From NCBI GenBank assembly GCA_963783785.1, contig CAWAOQ010000006.1, forward strand, positions 186,001 to 250,000: DNA of 64,000 bases, written 5' to 3'. Shown one piece after another: positions 35,020 through 43,706 of the stretch. A model generated the notes under the pieces. That model did no database searches. It saw only the letters and a program-made list of their open reading frames with translations, and had not been told where the DNA came from. The stretch comes from CADEEN01 sp963783785 (lineage in GTDB: Bacteria > Pseudomonadota > Gammaproteobacteria > Burkholderiales > Burkholderiaceae_C). The translations under genes and the position numbers were made by a program. The stretch's first letter is position 1, and the number at the start of each line of letters is the position of its first letter.

Positions 35020-37485
35020 ATGCCCGCCCGCCTGCTGACCCCGCGCGAACTGGTCACCCGCTGCGACCCCGCCACGCTCGGCATCGGTGAGGTGCCCACC
35101 GGCGACGGACGCGCCATCGTCGGCCAGCAGCGCGCGCGTGCCGCGATCGACTTCGGCATCGCGACGGCGCGCAGCGGCCACCACCTGTTCGTGATGGGGC
35201 CGCGCGGCTCGGGCAAGCAGAGCCTGGTGCGCGACGCGATCGCGGCGCAACTCGCCCGCGGCGGTGTCGAGCGATTCGACTGGGTCTACGTCAACAACTT
35301 CGAGCAGCCGCACAAGCCGCTGGCGCTGCGACTGCCGCAGGGCCGCGGCGCGCAATTGCGCCAGCACATGCGCACGCTGGTGCAGGACCTGCGCACGATG
35401 ATCCCGGCGACTTTCGAATCGGAGGAGTACGCCAATGCCGTCGAGCGTCTGAACAACGAATACAAGGAGCGCGCCGAACAGGCCGTGCTGGCCGTCGGCG
35501 AAGAAGCGCAACGCCAGGGGCTGGTGATGGTGCGCACGCCGGTGGGCCTGAGCTTTGCGCCGCGCAAGCCGCAGGGCACCGGCGAAGCCGAGGGCGAAGT
35601 CGGCGTGCTGTCGCCGCAGGAGTTCGAGGCCCTGCCGCAGGCCGAGCGCGAGCGTCTGCAGCAGGCGATGAGCGCGGCCCAGGAGCAGCTGGCACGCACG
35701 CTGCGCAGCTCGGTGCAGTTGCGCAAGGAGCTGGCCGACCGCCTGCGCACGCTGAACCGGTCGATGACGCTGGTGGCGGTCGAGCACGTGGTCGACGACG
35801 TCAAGGCCCGCTACACCGACCTGCCGGCGGTCAGCGCGTATCTCGAGGCGGTGCGCGCCGACGTGATCGACAGCGCCGACAGTTTTCGCGCGGCCAAGGA
35901 CGACGACGGCAATCCGGCCGAGCGCGCCGACCTGTCGGCTTACGAGGTCAATCTGATCGTCGACACCGCCGGCAGCGACGGCACGCCGATCGTGACCATC
36001 GACCACCCGACCTACAACAACCTGATCGGCCGCGTCGACCACATCGCACGGCTGGGCACGCTGCTGACCGACTACCGACTGATCAAGGGCGGCGTGCTGC
36101 ACCGGGCCAACGGGGGCTACCTGCTGATCGACGCCGCCAAGCTGCTGGTGCAGCCGTTCGCGTGGGATGCGCTGAAGCGCGCGCTGCTGCGCGGCGAGAT
36201 CCGCATCGAATCGGTGGCCGATCTGTACAGCCTGGTCTCGACGATGCAGCTCGAGCCGGCGCCGATCCCGCTCAGCGTCAAGGTGGTGCTGCTGGGCGAG
36301 CGCTATCTCGGCGCATTGCTGCAGGCCTACGACCCCGATTTCGGCAAGCTGTTTCGCGTCGTCGCCGACCTGTCGGACGAATTGCCGCGCGAGCCCGCCA
36401 CGCAGTCCGAGCTGGCGCGGGCGCTGCAGGCGCGCGCGGTCGAACAGTCGCTGTTGCCGCCGAGCACGCCGGCGCTGGCGCGCCTGATCGACCATGCCTC
36501 GCGACTGGCCGGCGATGCCACGCGCCTGACGGCCGAAGTCCAGCACCTGCTCGACGTGACGATGGAGGCCGACCACCTGGCCCGGACCGCGGGCCGCCAG
36601 TGCATCGAGGCGCCCGACATCGGTGCAGCGATCGCGGCGCGGCGCCAGCGCGCGAGCCGGCTGCACGAACGGCTGCAGCGCGAGGTCGCGCGCGACATGC
36701 TGATGATCGCCACCAGCGGGCAGCATGTCGGCCAGGTCAACGGGCTGATGGTGTTCGAGGTCGGCGACGAATCGTTCGGCGAGCCGGTGCGCATCAGCGC
36801 GACGACGCGGCTCGGCGAAGGCGAGGTCATCGACATCCAGCGCGAGACCCAGATGGCCGGGCCGGTGCATGCCAAGGGCGTGCTGATCCTGTCGTCGTAC
36901 CTGGCCTCGCGCTACTCGCGCTTCCACGCCCACGCCATCGTCGCCAGCCTGGTGTTCGAGCAGACCTACGGCATCGTCGAGGGCGACAGCGCCTCGCTGG
37001 CCGAGCTGGTGGCGCTGCTGTCGTCGATCGCCGACGTGCCGGTCAGACAGTGCTTCGCGGTCACCGGCTCGGTCAACCAGTTCGGCGACGTGCAACCGAT
37101 CGGCGGCGTCAACGAGAAGATCGAGGGCTTCTTCGACATCTGCGCCGCGCGCGGCCTGGACGGCACGCACGGCGTGATCGTGCCGCAGGCCAACGTGGCG
37201 CAGTTGATGCTGCGCGACGACGTGATCGAAGCGGTGTCCGCCGGGCGCTTCTCGATCCACGCGGTACGCCACGTCGACGACGCCGTCGAGGTGCTGACCG
37301 GCCTGGCCGCCGGCGATCCGCTCGCGCCGCAGCCCGACAGCGTCAATGGGCGCATCGCGACGCGGCTGCGCGAGTACGCCACGCTCGGCCGCAGCGGCCA
37401 GCGCCGCGTCGCCCGCCGGCGTGTCGTGACCATGACCCACGTCCACGTCCCCGATGGCAATGGGCCGGGGACGAGCGAGCCCTGA
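35020..37485 (+). CDS. Lon-like AAA+ serine protease (LonB/LonC-type, no N-domain)
   Basis: ATP-dependent protease of 821 residues. Walker A is MGPRGSGKQSL (about residue 65); an inserted coiled region follows (residues ~110-260), then a second AAA part (GRVDHIARLGTLLTDYRLIKGGVLHRANGGYLLIDAAKLL). The S16 protease domain has the Ser in VEGDSASLAEL (about 657) and Lys in GGVNEKIEGFFDICAARG (about 700), the Ser-Lys dyad of Lon. This is the AAA_32/LonB-like group, separate from housekeeping Lon. First gene of a tight six-gene run under an FNR-like promoter; probably degrades damaged proteins under low oxygen (inference). Confidence 0.9.
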   Translation: MPARLLTPRELVTRCDPATLGIGEVPTGDGRAIVGQQRARAAIDFGIATARSGHHLFVMGPRGSGKQSLVRDAIAAQLARGGVERFDWVYVNNFEQPHKPLALRLPQGRGAQLRQHMRTLVQDLRTMIPATFESEEYANAVERLNNEYKERAEQAVLAVGEEAQRQGLVMVRTPVGLSFAPRKPQGTGEAEGEVGVLSPQEFEALPQAERERLQQAMSAAQEQLARTLRSSVQLRKELADRLRTLNRSMTLVAVEHVVDDVKARYTDLPAVSAYLEAVRADVIDSADSFRAAKDDDGNPAERADLSAYEVNLIVDTAGSDGTPIVTIDHPTYNNLIGRVDHIARLGTLLTDYRLIKGGVLHRANGGYLLIDAAKLLVQPFAWDALKRALLRGEIRIESVADLYSLVSTMQLEPAPIPLSVKVVLLGERYLGALLQAYDPDFGKLFRVVADLSDELPREPATQSELARALQARAVEQSLLPPSTPALARLIDHASRLAGDATRLTAEVQHLLDVTMEADHLARTAGRQCIEAPDIGAAIAARRQRASRLHERLQREVARDMLMIATSGQHVGQVNGLMVFEVGDESFGEPVRISATTRLGEGEVIDIQRETQMAGPVHAKGVLILSSYLASRYSRFHAHAIVASLVFEQTYGIVEGDSASLAELVALLSSIADVPVRQCFAVTGSVNQFGDVQPIGGVNEKIEGFFDICAARGLDGTHGVIVPQANVAQLMLRDDVIEAVSAGRFSIHAVRHVDDAVEVLTGLAAGDPLAPQPDSVNGRIATRLREYATLGRSGQRRVARRRVVTMTHVHVPDGNGPGTSEP

Positions 37486-37502
37486 ATCGACCGGCGAGCC
37501 CG

Positions 37503-38201
37503 ATGAACGCTCCACTCGCCCCGCCCGCCCGCCATGTGCTGGCCGTGCTCGACGACACCGTCGAGGGTGCACTGGTGATCGAGTGGTCGGCGGCGCTGGC
37601 GCACACGCTGCAGCGCGAACTGGCCGTGGTCTACGTCGAGAGTACGCCGGCGCTGGTGGCCGCGGCGCTGCCCGGCACCCTGGTCCTGGCCCACGCGGGC
37701 GCGCAGTGGGCACCGTTCACGCCACCGGACGTCGAGCGGGGCTTTCGCGTGCAGGTGCAGCGGCTGCGCACGCTGGCCGGCGCGATCACGCTGCGTCATG
37801 CGGTCAACTGGTCGCTGCGCACGGTGCGCGGCGCGCTGCCGCACACCGCCTTCGAATTGCTCGCCGAAGGTGACCTGCTGTTCATCGCGTCGCCGCTGCC
37901 GCTGCGGCTGCTGTACGCCTCCCGCGGGTCGGGCGCAGCGGCCCGGCCGGCCCGCGCCACGCGGGTGGCCACCGTGACCGACGGCAGCGAAGCCGGCGCG
38001 CGCGGCGTGCGTGCGGCCACGCAGCTGGCGCAGGCGCTGTCGGCGCCGCTGCAGGTGCTGCAGCTCGCGCCCGGCGAAGACGCGACCGAGCCGTTGCTGC
38101 GAGCCGGCCTGCAGCACGCCGACGTGCTGGTGCTGCCGCGGGCGCTGGCCTCGCAACGCAGCCTGGCCCGCGCACCGTGCCCGACGCTGCTGGTGGCCTG
38201 A
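37503..38201 (+). CDS. Universal-stress-protein-like protein
   Basis: A 232-residue protein with two USP-like halves: ARHVLAVLDDTVEGALVIEWSAALAHTLQRELAVVYVES, then TRVATVTDGSEAGARGVRAATQLAQALSAPLQVLQL and a short C-terminal TLLVA strand. The nucleotide-binding G-x2-G-x9-G(S/T) motif of ATP-binding USPs is not evident, so it may be a non-binding form. It is 17 bases after the Lon-like gene and 8 bases before the patatin gene. USP genes are frequent members of FNR/ANR regulons. Confidence 0.68.
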   Translation: MNAPLAPPARHVLAVLDDTVEGALVIEWSAALAHTLQRELAVVYVESTPALVAAALPGTLVLAHAGAQWAPFTPPDVERGFRVQVQRLRTLAGAITLRHAVNWSLRTVRGALPHTAFELLAEGDLLFIASPLPLRLLYASRGSGAAARPARATRVATVTDGSEAGARGVRAATQLAQALSAPLQVLQLAPGEDATEPLLRAGLQHADVLVLPRALASQRSLARAPCPTLLVA

Positions 38202-38209
38202 GGACGGCC

Positions 38210-39202
38210 ATGGCAACCCGTCCGGCCGCCGGCGAGATGCGCGAGATGAAGGCGCTGGCGCTTTCGGGCGGCGGCTTCCTGGGCCTGTACACCGCGCATG
38301 TGCTGCAGGCCCTCGAGGCCCGCGCGGGCGTGCCGCTCGGCCGCTGCTTCGACCTCATTGCCGGCACCTCGATCGGCGCCGTGCTCGCCCTCGCGCTGGC
38401 CTACGAAGTGCCGATGGTGCGGCTGGTGCGCTTGTTCACCGATCACGGGCCACGGGTGTTCTCGAGCCGCGCGCTGCCCGCCGGCACCGTCAGCCGGCTG
38501 CTCGACCTGACGCGCTCGGTGCTGGGCCCGAAGTACACCGGCGAGGCCTTGCAAGAGGCGCTGGCGGTCGAACTCGGCGACTGGCGGCTCGGCGACGCGC
38601 TGCACCCGGTGGTGGTGCCGGCGGTCGATGTCGGCGAATGCCGCACCAAGGTCTTCAAGACGCCCCATGCCGAAACCTCGCTCGGCGACGCCGATCTGCG
38701 CGCCGCCGATGTCGCGATGGCCGCGTGCGCCGCGCCGGCGTACTTTCCGTCGGTGCGCATCGGCGAACGGCTGTACGCCGACGGCGGGCTGTTCGCGGTG
38801 GCCCCCGACCAGGTCGCGCTGCACGAAGTCGAGCACTTCATCGGCGTCGAGCCGGCGCGGCTGTCGATGCTGTCGATCGGCACGGCGACCGCACGCTACC
38901 AGCCGCGCGAAGGCGTCGAGGAGGAAGCCGGCGCGGTCGGCTGGTTGAGCGAAGGCCGGCTGATCCTGACGCTGATCTCGGTGCAGCAGCAGCATGTGCA
39001 GGCGATGATGGAAGATCGCCTGGGCGAGCGCTACCTGCGCCTGGATGCCGAATGGCCGGCCGACGCCGGGCTGGGCATCGACGTGGCCACCGCCGACGCC
39101 GCGCAACGCCTGGCTGCGCTGGCCAAGAAGACGATGAGCACGATGAAGACCGCCGAGGCGCGGCGGCTGGCACCCTTTCTCGAACCGGTGCCGGCATCAT
39201 GA
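38210..39202 (+). CDS. Patatin-like phospholipase
   Basis: A 330-residue Ser-Asp dyad lipase: oxyanion loop LSGGGFLGLYTAHVL, nucleophile elbow GTSIG (Ser about residue 54), catalytic Asp in YADGGLFAVAP (DGG, about 190). It is predicted cytoplasmic and should hydrolyse glycerophospholipid acyl chains. The CapV effector of CBASS belongs to the same superfamily, but no CD-NTase is nearby; its neighbours are lipid and polyamine genes. ATG 38210 is used; ATG 38237 (MKALALSGGG) is also possible. Its stop overlaps the next start by 4 bp. Confidence 0.88.
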   Translation: MATRPAAGEMREMKALALSGGGFLGLYTAHVLQALEARAGVPLGRCFDLIAGTSIGAVLALALAYEVPMVRLVRLFTDHGPRVFSSRALPAGTVSRLLDLTRSVLGPKYTGEALQEALAVELGDWRLGDALHPVVVPAVDVGECRTKVFKTPHAETSLGDADLRAADVAMAACAAPAYFPSVRIGERLYADGGLFAVAPDQVALHEVEHFIGVEPARLSMLSIGTATARYQPREGVEEEAGAVGWLSEGRLILTLISVQQQHVQAMMEDRLGERYLRLDAEWPADAGLGIDVATADAAQRLAALAKKTMSTMKTAEARRLAPFLEPVPAS

Positions 39203-40614
39203 AACCTTCGCCGACCCTGCATGCTTTCGCCGGCCGTGTGCTGGTGCTCGGCTTCGGCTGCATCGGCCAGGCACTGTTGCCGCTGCTGCTGCGCCATCTC
39301 GGGCTGCGGCCCGATCAGCTGACCATCGTCAAGCCGCACCCGCACGACCTCGACGCGGCGCGTGCCGCGGGGGTGCACTGCGTCGTGCAGGCGGTGACAC
39401 GCGACAACCTGCACAGCCTGCTCGCGCCGCGGCTGTCGGCGGGCGATCTGCTGCTCAACCTGTCGGTCGATGTCTCGAGCGTGGCGCTGCTGCAGTGGTG
39501 CCGCGACGCCGGCGTGCTGTACCTGGACACCTGCATCGAGCCGTGGGCCGATGGCTACCTCGATCCGACGCTGAGCGCCTCGCAGCGCAGCAACCACGCG
39601 CTGCGCGAAGCGGCGCTCGCGCTGCGCGTGCCGGGCCAGGCACCGACGGCGGTGCTGACGCATGGCGCCAACCCGGGCCTGGTGTCGCACTTCGTCAAGC
39701 AGGCGCTGCTCAACATCGCCGCCGATACCCGGCAGGCAGAAACGGCGCCGGTCACGCGCGAGGGCTGGGCCGGGCTGGCGCAGCGTCTGGGCGTGCGCGT
39801 GATCCACATCGCCGAGCGCGACACGCAGGTCGGCGCCCGGCGCAAGGTGCTCGGCGAGTTCGTCAACACCTGGTCGTCGGAGGCGTTCGTCGACGAGGGC
39901 ACGCAGCCGGCCGAGCTCGGCTGGGGCAGCCACGAACGCCACTTCCCGCCCGACGGCGCATGGCATGCGAGCGGCACGCCGGCCGCGATCTACCTGAATC
40001 GTCCGGGCGCGGGCACGCGCGTGCGCAGCTGGACGCCGATCGGCGGGCCGATGCACGGCTTCCTGGTCACGCACGCCGAGTCGATCTCGATCGCCCAGTA
40101 CCTGACGCTGGGCCAGGGCCGCAGGCCCGACTACCGACCCACCGTGCACTACGCCTACCACCCGTGCGACGACGCGGTGCTGTCGCTGCACGAACTGGCC
40201 GGACGCAACTGGCGCATGCCATCGCGCCAGCGCGTGCTGCGCGACGACATCGACAGCGGCATCGACGAACTCGGCGTGCTGCTGATGGGCCATGCGCGCG
40301 GCGCGTACTGGTACGGCTCGCAACTGTCGATCGGGCAGGCGCGGGCCCTCGCCCCGAACAACAGCGCCACCACGCTGCAGGTGGCCGCCGGCGTGCTGGC
40401 GGGCGCCGTGTGGGCGCTGAAGCACCCGGCACGCGGCATCGTCGAGCCCGACGAGATGCCGTTCGACGAAGTGCTGGCCGCCACCGTGCCGTACCTCGGC
40501 CCGATGGTCGGCGTGTACAGCGACTGGACGCCGCTCGCCGATCGCGGCTGGCTGTTCGGCGAAGACGTCGACCGCGACGACCCCTGGCAGTTCAAGAACT
40601 TCCGCGTCACATGA
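39199..40614 (+). CDS. hss: Homospermidine synthase
   Basis: NAD-dependent enzyme making sym-homospermidine from two putrescines (or putrescine and spermidine). The 471-residue protein matches the bacterial Hss family: Rossmann start RVLVLGFGCIGQALLPLLLRH, LYLDTCIEPW, LTHGANPGLVSHFVKQAL, and WTPIGGPMHGFLVTHAES. Length is normal. ATGA overlaps on both sides (patatin stop, methyltransferase start) place it firmly inside the operon. Homospermidine stabilises membranes and nucleic acids; its presence between lipid genes is unusual. Confidence 0.92.
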   Translation: MKPSPTLHAFAGRVLVLGFGCIGQALLPLLLRHLGLRPDQLTIVKPHPHDLDAARAAGVHCVVQAVTRDNLHSLLAPRLSAGDLLLNLSVDVSSVALLQWCRDAGVLYLDTCIEPWADGYLDPTLSASQRSNHALREAALALRVPGQAPTAVLTHGANPGLVSHFVKQALLNIAADTRQAETAPVTREGWAGLAQRLGVRVIHIAERDTQVGARRKVLGEFVNTWSSEAFVDEGTQPAELGWGSHERHFPPDGAWHASGTPAAIYLNRPGAGTRVRSWTPIGGPMHGFLVTHAESISIAQYLTLGQGRRPDYRPTVHYAYHPCDDAVLSLHELAGRNWRMPSRQRVLRDDIDSGIDELGVLLMGHARGAYWYGSQLSIGQARALAPNNSATTLQVAAGVLAGAVWALKHPARGIVEPDEMPFDEVLAATVPYLGPMVGVYSDWTPLADRGWLFGEDVDRDDPWQFKNFRVT

Positions 40615-41849
40615 AACCCAACCTGAACGGCTTTGCGCAAGAACTCGTCGATTCGCTCGCCGGGCGCGCCGGCGTGTCGTTCGCGGTCGTGCTGCCCGAC
40701 GGCACGCGCCTGGCCAGCGGCACGCAGGCGCCTGCGTTCACGGTCGTGCTGCGCAACGATGCCGCCCTGCTGGCGTTGATGACGCGCGGGCACATCGGGC
40801 TGCTCGAGTCGTACTTCGACGAAGCCATCGACGTCGAGGGCGACATCGGCGCGGCATTCGCCGCCGGCATGGCCTCGGGCTTCGACAGCCGCTTCAACCC
40901 GCTCGGTGCGGTCGAGAACAACCTGCTCGAGTGGCGCTACTCGAACCGCAGCGTCGAGCAGGCCAAGGCCAACGCCCGTGCGCACTATGGCCTCGGCGAA
41001 GCCTTCTACCGGCTCTGGCTCGACGAGCCGCTGAAGATGTACACCTGCGCCTATTGGCCCGACGATCGGCCCGGCGGCACGACGACGCTCGAGCAGGCGC
41101 AGCGCCAGAAGATCGACCATGTCTGCCGCAAGATCCGGCTCGCCGAGGGCGAGCGCTTCATCGACATCGGCTGCGGCTTCGGCGGCTTCATGTTCCGCGC
41201 CCACGAGATGGTGGGCGCGCTCGGTACCGGCCTCAACACCACCACCGAGCAGGTCGACTGGCTGCGGCGCGAGATCGCGCGTCGCGGCCTGGGCGATCGC
41301 CTGAGCGTGCGCGAGGGCGACTTCCGCGAGGTCGACGGCCCCTACGACAAGGTGGTGTCGATCGGCGTGCTCGAACACGCCGGCCGCGACCAGCTGGCCG
41401 AGGTGATCAAGGCCCACGCCGATTTCCTCAAGCCCGGCGGGCTGGGCATGCTGCACTTCATCGGCCACCTCGGGCGCCACGACACCGAGCTCTTCATCCG
41501 CAAGCACGTGTTTCCCGGCGGCTGGATCCCCAGCCTGGCCGATGCGCTGGTCGAGATGGAGCGCTGCGGCCTCGAGGTGATCGACATCGAGAACCTGCGC
41601 CGCCACTACGCGCCGACGCTCGACGCCTGGGCCGAGCGCTTCGAGCGGCGCTGGCCGGAGATCCAGGCGCTCGACCCGCAGCGTTTCACCGAGCGCTTTC
41701 GCCGCATCTGGCGCAGCTACCTCGTCGGCTGCGCCGAGATGTTCCGCTCGCCGGCCGGCTACACGCACCTGTTCCAGATCGTCTTCAGCAAGGGCAACGT
41801 CACCCGCAGCAATTACCCGATGAGCCGCAAGCACCTCTATGACGGCTGA
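40611..41849 (+). CDS. CFA-synthase-family fatty-acyl methyltransferase (BfaB/TmsB- or Cfa-like)
   Basis: A 412-residue SAM-dependent methylase acting on unsaturated acyl chains of phospholipids. SAM motif I is FIDIGCGFGGFMFRA (about residue 185); YSNRSVEQAKANARAHYGLGEAFYRLWLD is the family's substrate-entry segment; VSIGVLEHAGRDQL and HLFQIVFSKG follow. By itself it could be a cyclopropane synthase, but the overlapping FAD oxidoreductase downstream resembles the partner that reduces a 10-methylene to a 10-methyl chain in actinobacteria, so that alternative is favoured (inference). Overlaps its neighbours by 4 and 11 bp. Confidence 0.88.
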   Translation: MKPNLNGFAQELVDSLAGRAGVSFAVVLPDGTRLASGTQAPAFTVVLRNDAALLALMTRGHIGLLESYFDEAIDVEGDIGAAFAAGMASGFDSRFNPLGAVENNLLEWRYSNRSVEQAKANARAHYGLGEAFYRLWLDEPLKMYTCAYWPDDRPGGTTTLEQAQRQKIDHVCRKIRLAEGERFIDIGCGFGGFMFRAHEMVGALGTGLNTTTEQVDWLRREIARRGLGDRLSVREGDFREVDGPYDKVVSIGVLEHAGRDQLAEVIKAHADFLKPGGLGMLHFIGHLGRHDTELFIRKHVFPGGWIPSLADALVEMERCGLEVIDIENLRRHYAPTLDAWAERFERRWPEIQALDPQRFTERFRRIWRSYLVGCAEMFRSPAGYTHLFQIVFSKGNVTRSNYPMSRKHLYDG

Positions 41850-43189
41850 GCTGGCGAGCTACCGCGCACGCTGCGAGCGCATCGCGTGCCGCGGTCCGAG
41901 CCGGCCACGCCGGCCAACCGCTGGGACTGGCCAAGCGCACCTCGAACCTGTTCCGCGACCGGCGCGAGGGCAGCAAGCAACGGCTGGACCTCGGCGACTT
42001 CAGGCATGTGCTGGAGGTCAATGCCGCCGAAGGCTGGGTCGACACCGAGGGCCTGGTGACCTACGAAGCGCTGGTCGAGGCCACGCTCGCGCACGGCGTG
42101 ATGCCGCAAGTGGTGCCGCAGTTGAAGACCATCACCGCCGGCGGCGCGGTGGCCGGCGTCGGCATCGAGGCCACCTCGTTCCGCCACGGCCTGGTGCACG
42201 ACACGCTGCTCGAGGCCGACGTGCTGCTGGCCAGCGGCGAGATCGTGACCTGCCGTCCCGACAACGAACACCGCGATCTGTTCCTCGGCCTGCCCAACTC
42301 GTACGGCACGCTCGGCTACGCATTGCGGCTGCGCCTGCGCACGCAACCGGTGCGGCCCTTCGTGCAGGTCGAGCACCTTCGCTTCTCGACGCCACCCGAG
42401 TTCTTCGCCGCGCTGCAGCAGGCCTGCGACGGCAGCGCCGATTTCGTCGACGGCGTGGTGTTCGCGCGCGACGACCTGGTGCTCAACGTGGCGCGTTTCG
42501 TCGATGCCGCGCCGGCCCTCAGCGACTACACCTACGAGCACATCTACTATCGCTCGCTGCGCGAGAAGCCGACCGACCACCTGACCACCGCCGACTACCT
42601 CTGGCGCTGGGACACCGACTGGTTCTGGTGTTCGAAGAACGTCGGTGCGCAGCACCCGCTGGTGCGCCGCCTGCTTGGCCGGCGACGGCTGAACTCGCGC
42701 ACCTACACCCGGCTGATGCGCTGGAACGCTCGCTGGGGCCTGACGCGGGGCCTGGCACGGATGCGCGGCGTGCACACCGAATCGGTGATCCAGGACGTCG
42801 ACCTGCCGGTCGATCGTGCCGAGCCGTTCCTCGACTTCATGCTCGCCGAGATCGGCATCCTGCCGATCTGGGTCTGCCCGATCCGCCCCGCCGACCCGAC
42901 GCGGCCGTTCGCGCTCTACCCGCTGATGCCCGGCAGACGCTATGTGAACTTCGGCTTCTGGGACGTGGTCGAGAGCCGCACGGCGCACCCGCCCGGCCAC
43001 TTCAATCGCCTGGTCGAACACCGGGTGATCGAGCTCGGCGGCATCAAGTCGCTGTACTCGGAGAGCTTCTTCACGCGCCGCGAGTTCGCCCGCGCCTACC
43101 GCATCGGCCGCTACAACGCATTGAAGGCTCGCTATGACCCGGAGTTGCGGTTGCTCGGTTTGTACGAGAAGTGCGTGCAGGGGCGCTGA
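41839..43189 (+). CDS. FAD-binding oxidoreductase (BfaA/TmsA- or DWF1-like), one frame change near the start
   Basis: A ~450-residue PCMH-type flavoprotein. Starts MTAELASYRARCERIA in one frame; by about 41925 the family sequence is in another (KRTSNLFRDRREGSKQRLDL), continuing GLVTYEALVEATLAHGVMPQVVPQLKTITAGGAVAGVGIE and LPNSYGTLGYALRLRLR to the end YEKCVQGR. The FAD-binding segment and C-terminal cap match delta-24-sterol-reductase-like oxidoreductases, including actinobacterial BfaA, which reduces methylene fatty acids with its methylase partner. The frame change lies between 41885 and 41925. It starts inside the methyltransferase gene (11-bp overlap). Confidence 0.82.
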
Positions 43190-43209
43190 GAGTTGTCTCT
43201 GGTTGATCG

Positions 43210-43640
43210 CGTTGCTTTGCCGGGTTCCGGCCCGGCAGGCCGGGTAACTTTCATTTGCGGGGCCAAATGAAAGTCACCAAAGCAAAGGCCCTCAATGCAA
43301 CACCTTTCATGCGTTCTGCACGCTGCGGAACCCCGGCCCAGCGGGCCACTTGGAGGCCGTGCGACACATCGAACCCGCCGCGCACTCGACGGCGCGGGCC
43401 TCGCAAAGCCTCGCCCGCGCAGATTCGCTGGATCCCCGGCCAAAGCGCAGCGAGGCCGCGTCGAGTGAGCTGTCGCTTCGATCTGCGGCGGTGGCTCCAG
43501 GTGGCCCGCCGGGCCGGGCGTGCGAGGCGAGAAGAACGAGCTGAGAGGTTTTGCATTCAGCCCCTTTGCTTTGGTGACTTTCATTTGGGGCCGCAAATGA
43601 AAGCCACCCGCCTGCCGGGGCGGGACCCGGCAAAGCAACG
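43210..43640. repeat. ~430-bp intergenic element with long terminal inverted repeats (copy A)
   Basis: Fills the gap between two convergent genes. Ends are CGTTGCTTTGCCGGGT and its exact complement. Each ~75-bp terminal repeat holds a hairpin with CTTTCATTTG / CAAATGAAAG arms followed by GTCACCAAAGCAAAG. The ~275-bp centre is GC-rich and not palindromic. An inverted copy (about 95% identical by eye) lies at 58867-59295. Open frames across it are chance products; no transposase is present, so it looks MITE- or REP-like. Confidence 0.85.
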
Positions 43641-43706
43641 AAGCAAACAGAACCTCTTCAAAGCAAGCCATCGGCTTGCCGAAAAAACCCAAACTCGCTT
43701 GAGCAG

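Noticed and set aside
38210..39202. Patatin lipase as a CBASS (CapV) effector
   Set aside because: No CD-NTase, Cap2 or Cap3 gene is nearby, and the tight operon links it to lipid and polyamine genes instead.
43255..43637. Open frames on both strands through the 43.2-kb repeat, and the same in the 58.9-kb copy
   Set aside because: They follow from GC-rich stop-poor sequence; no ribosome sites, and the conserved unit is the DNA palindrome rather than any one frame.
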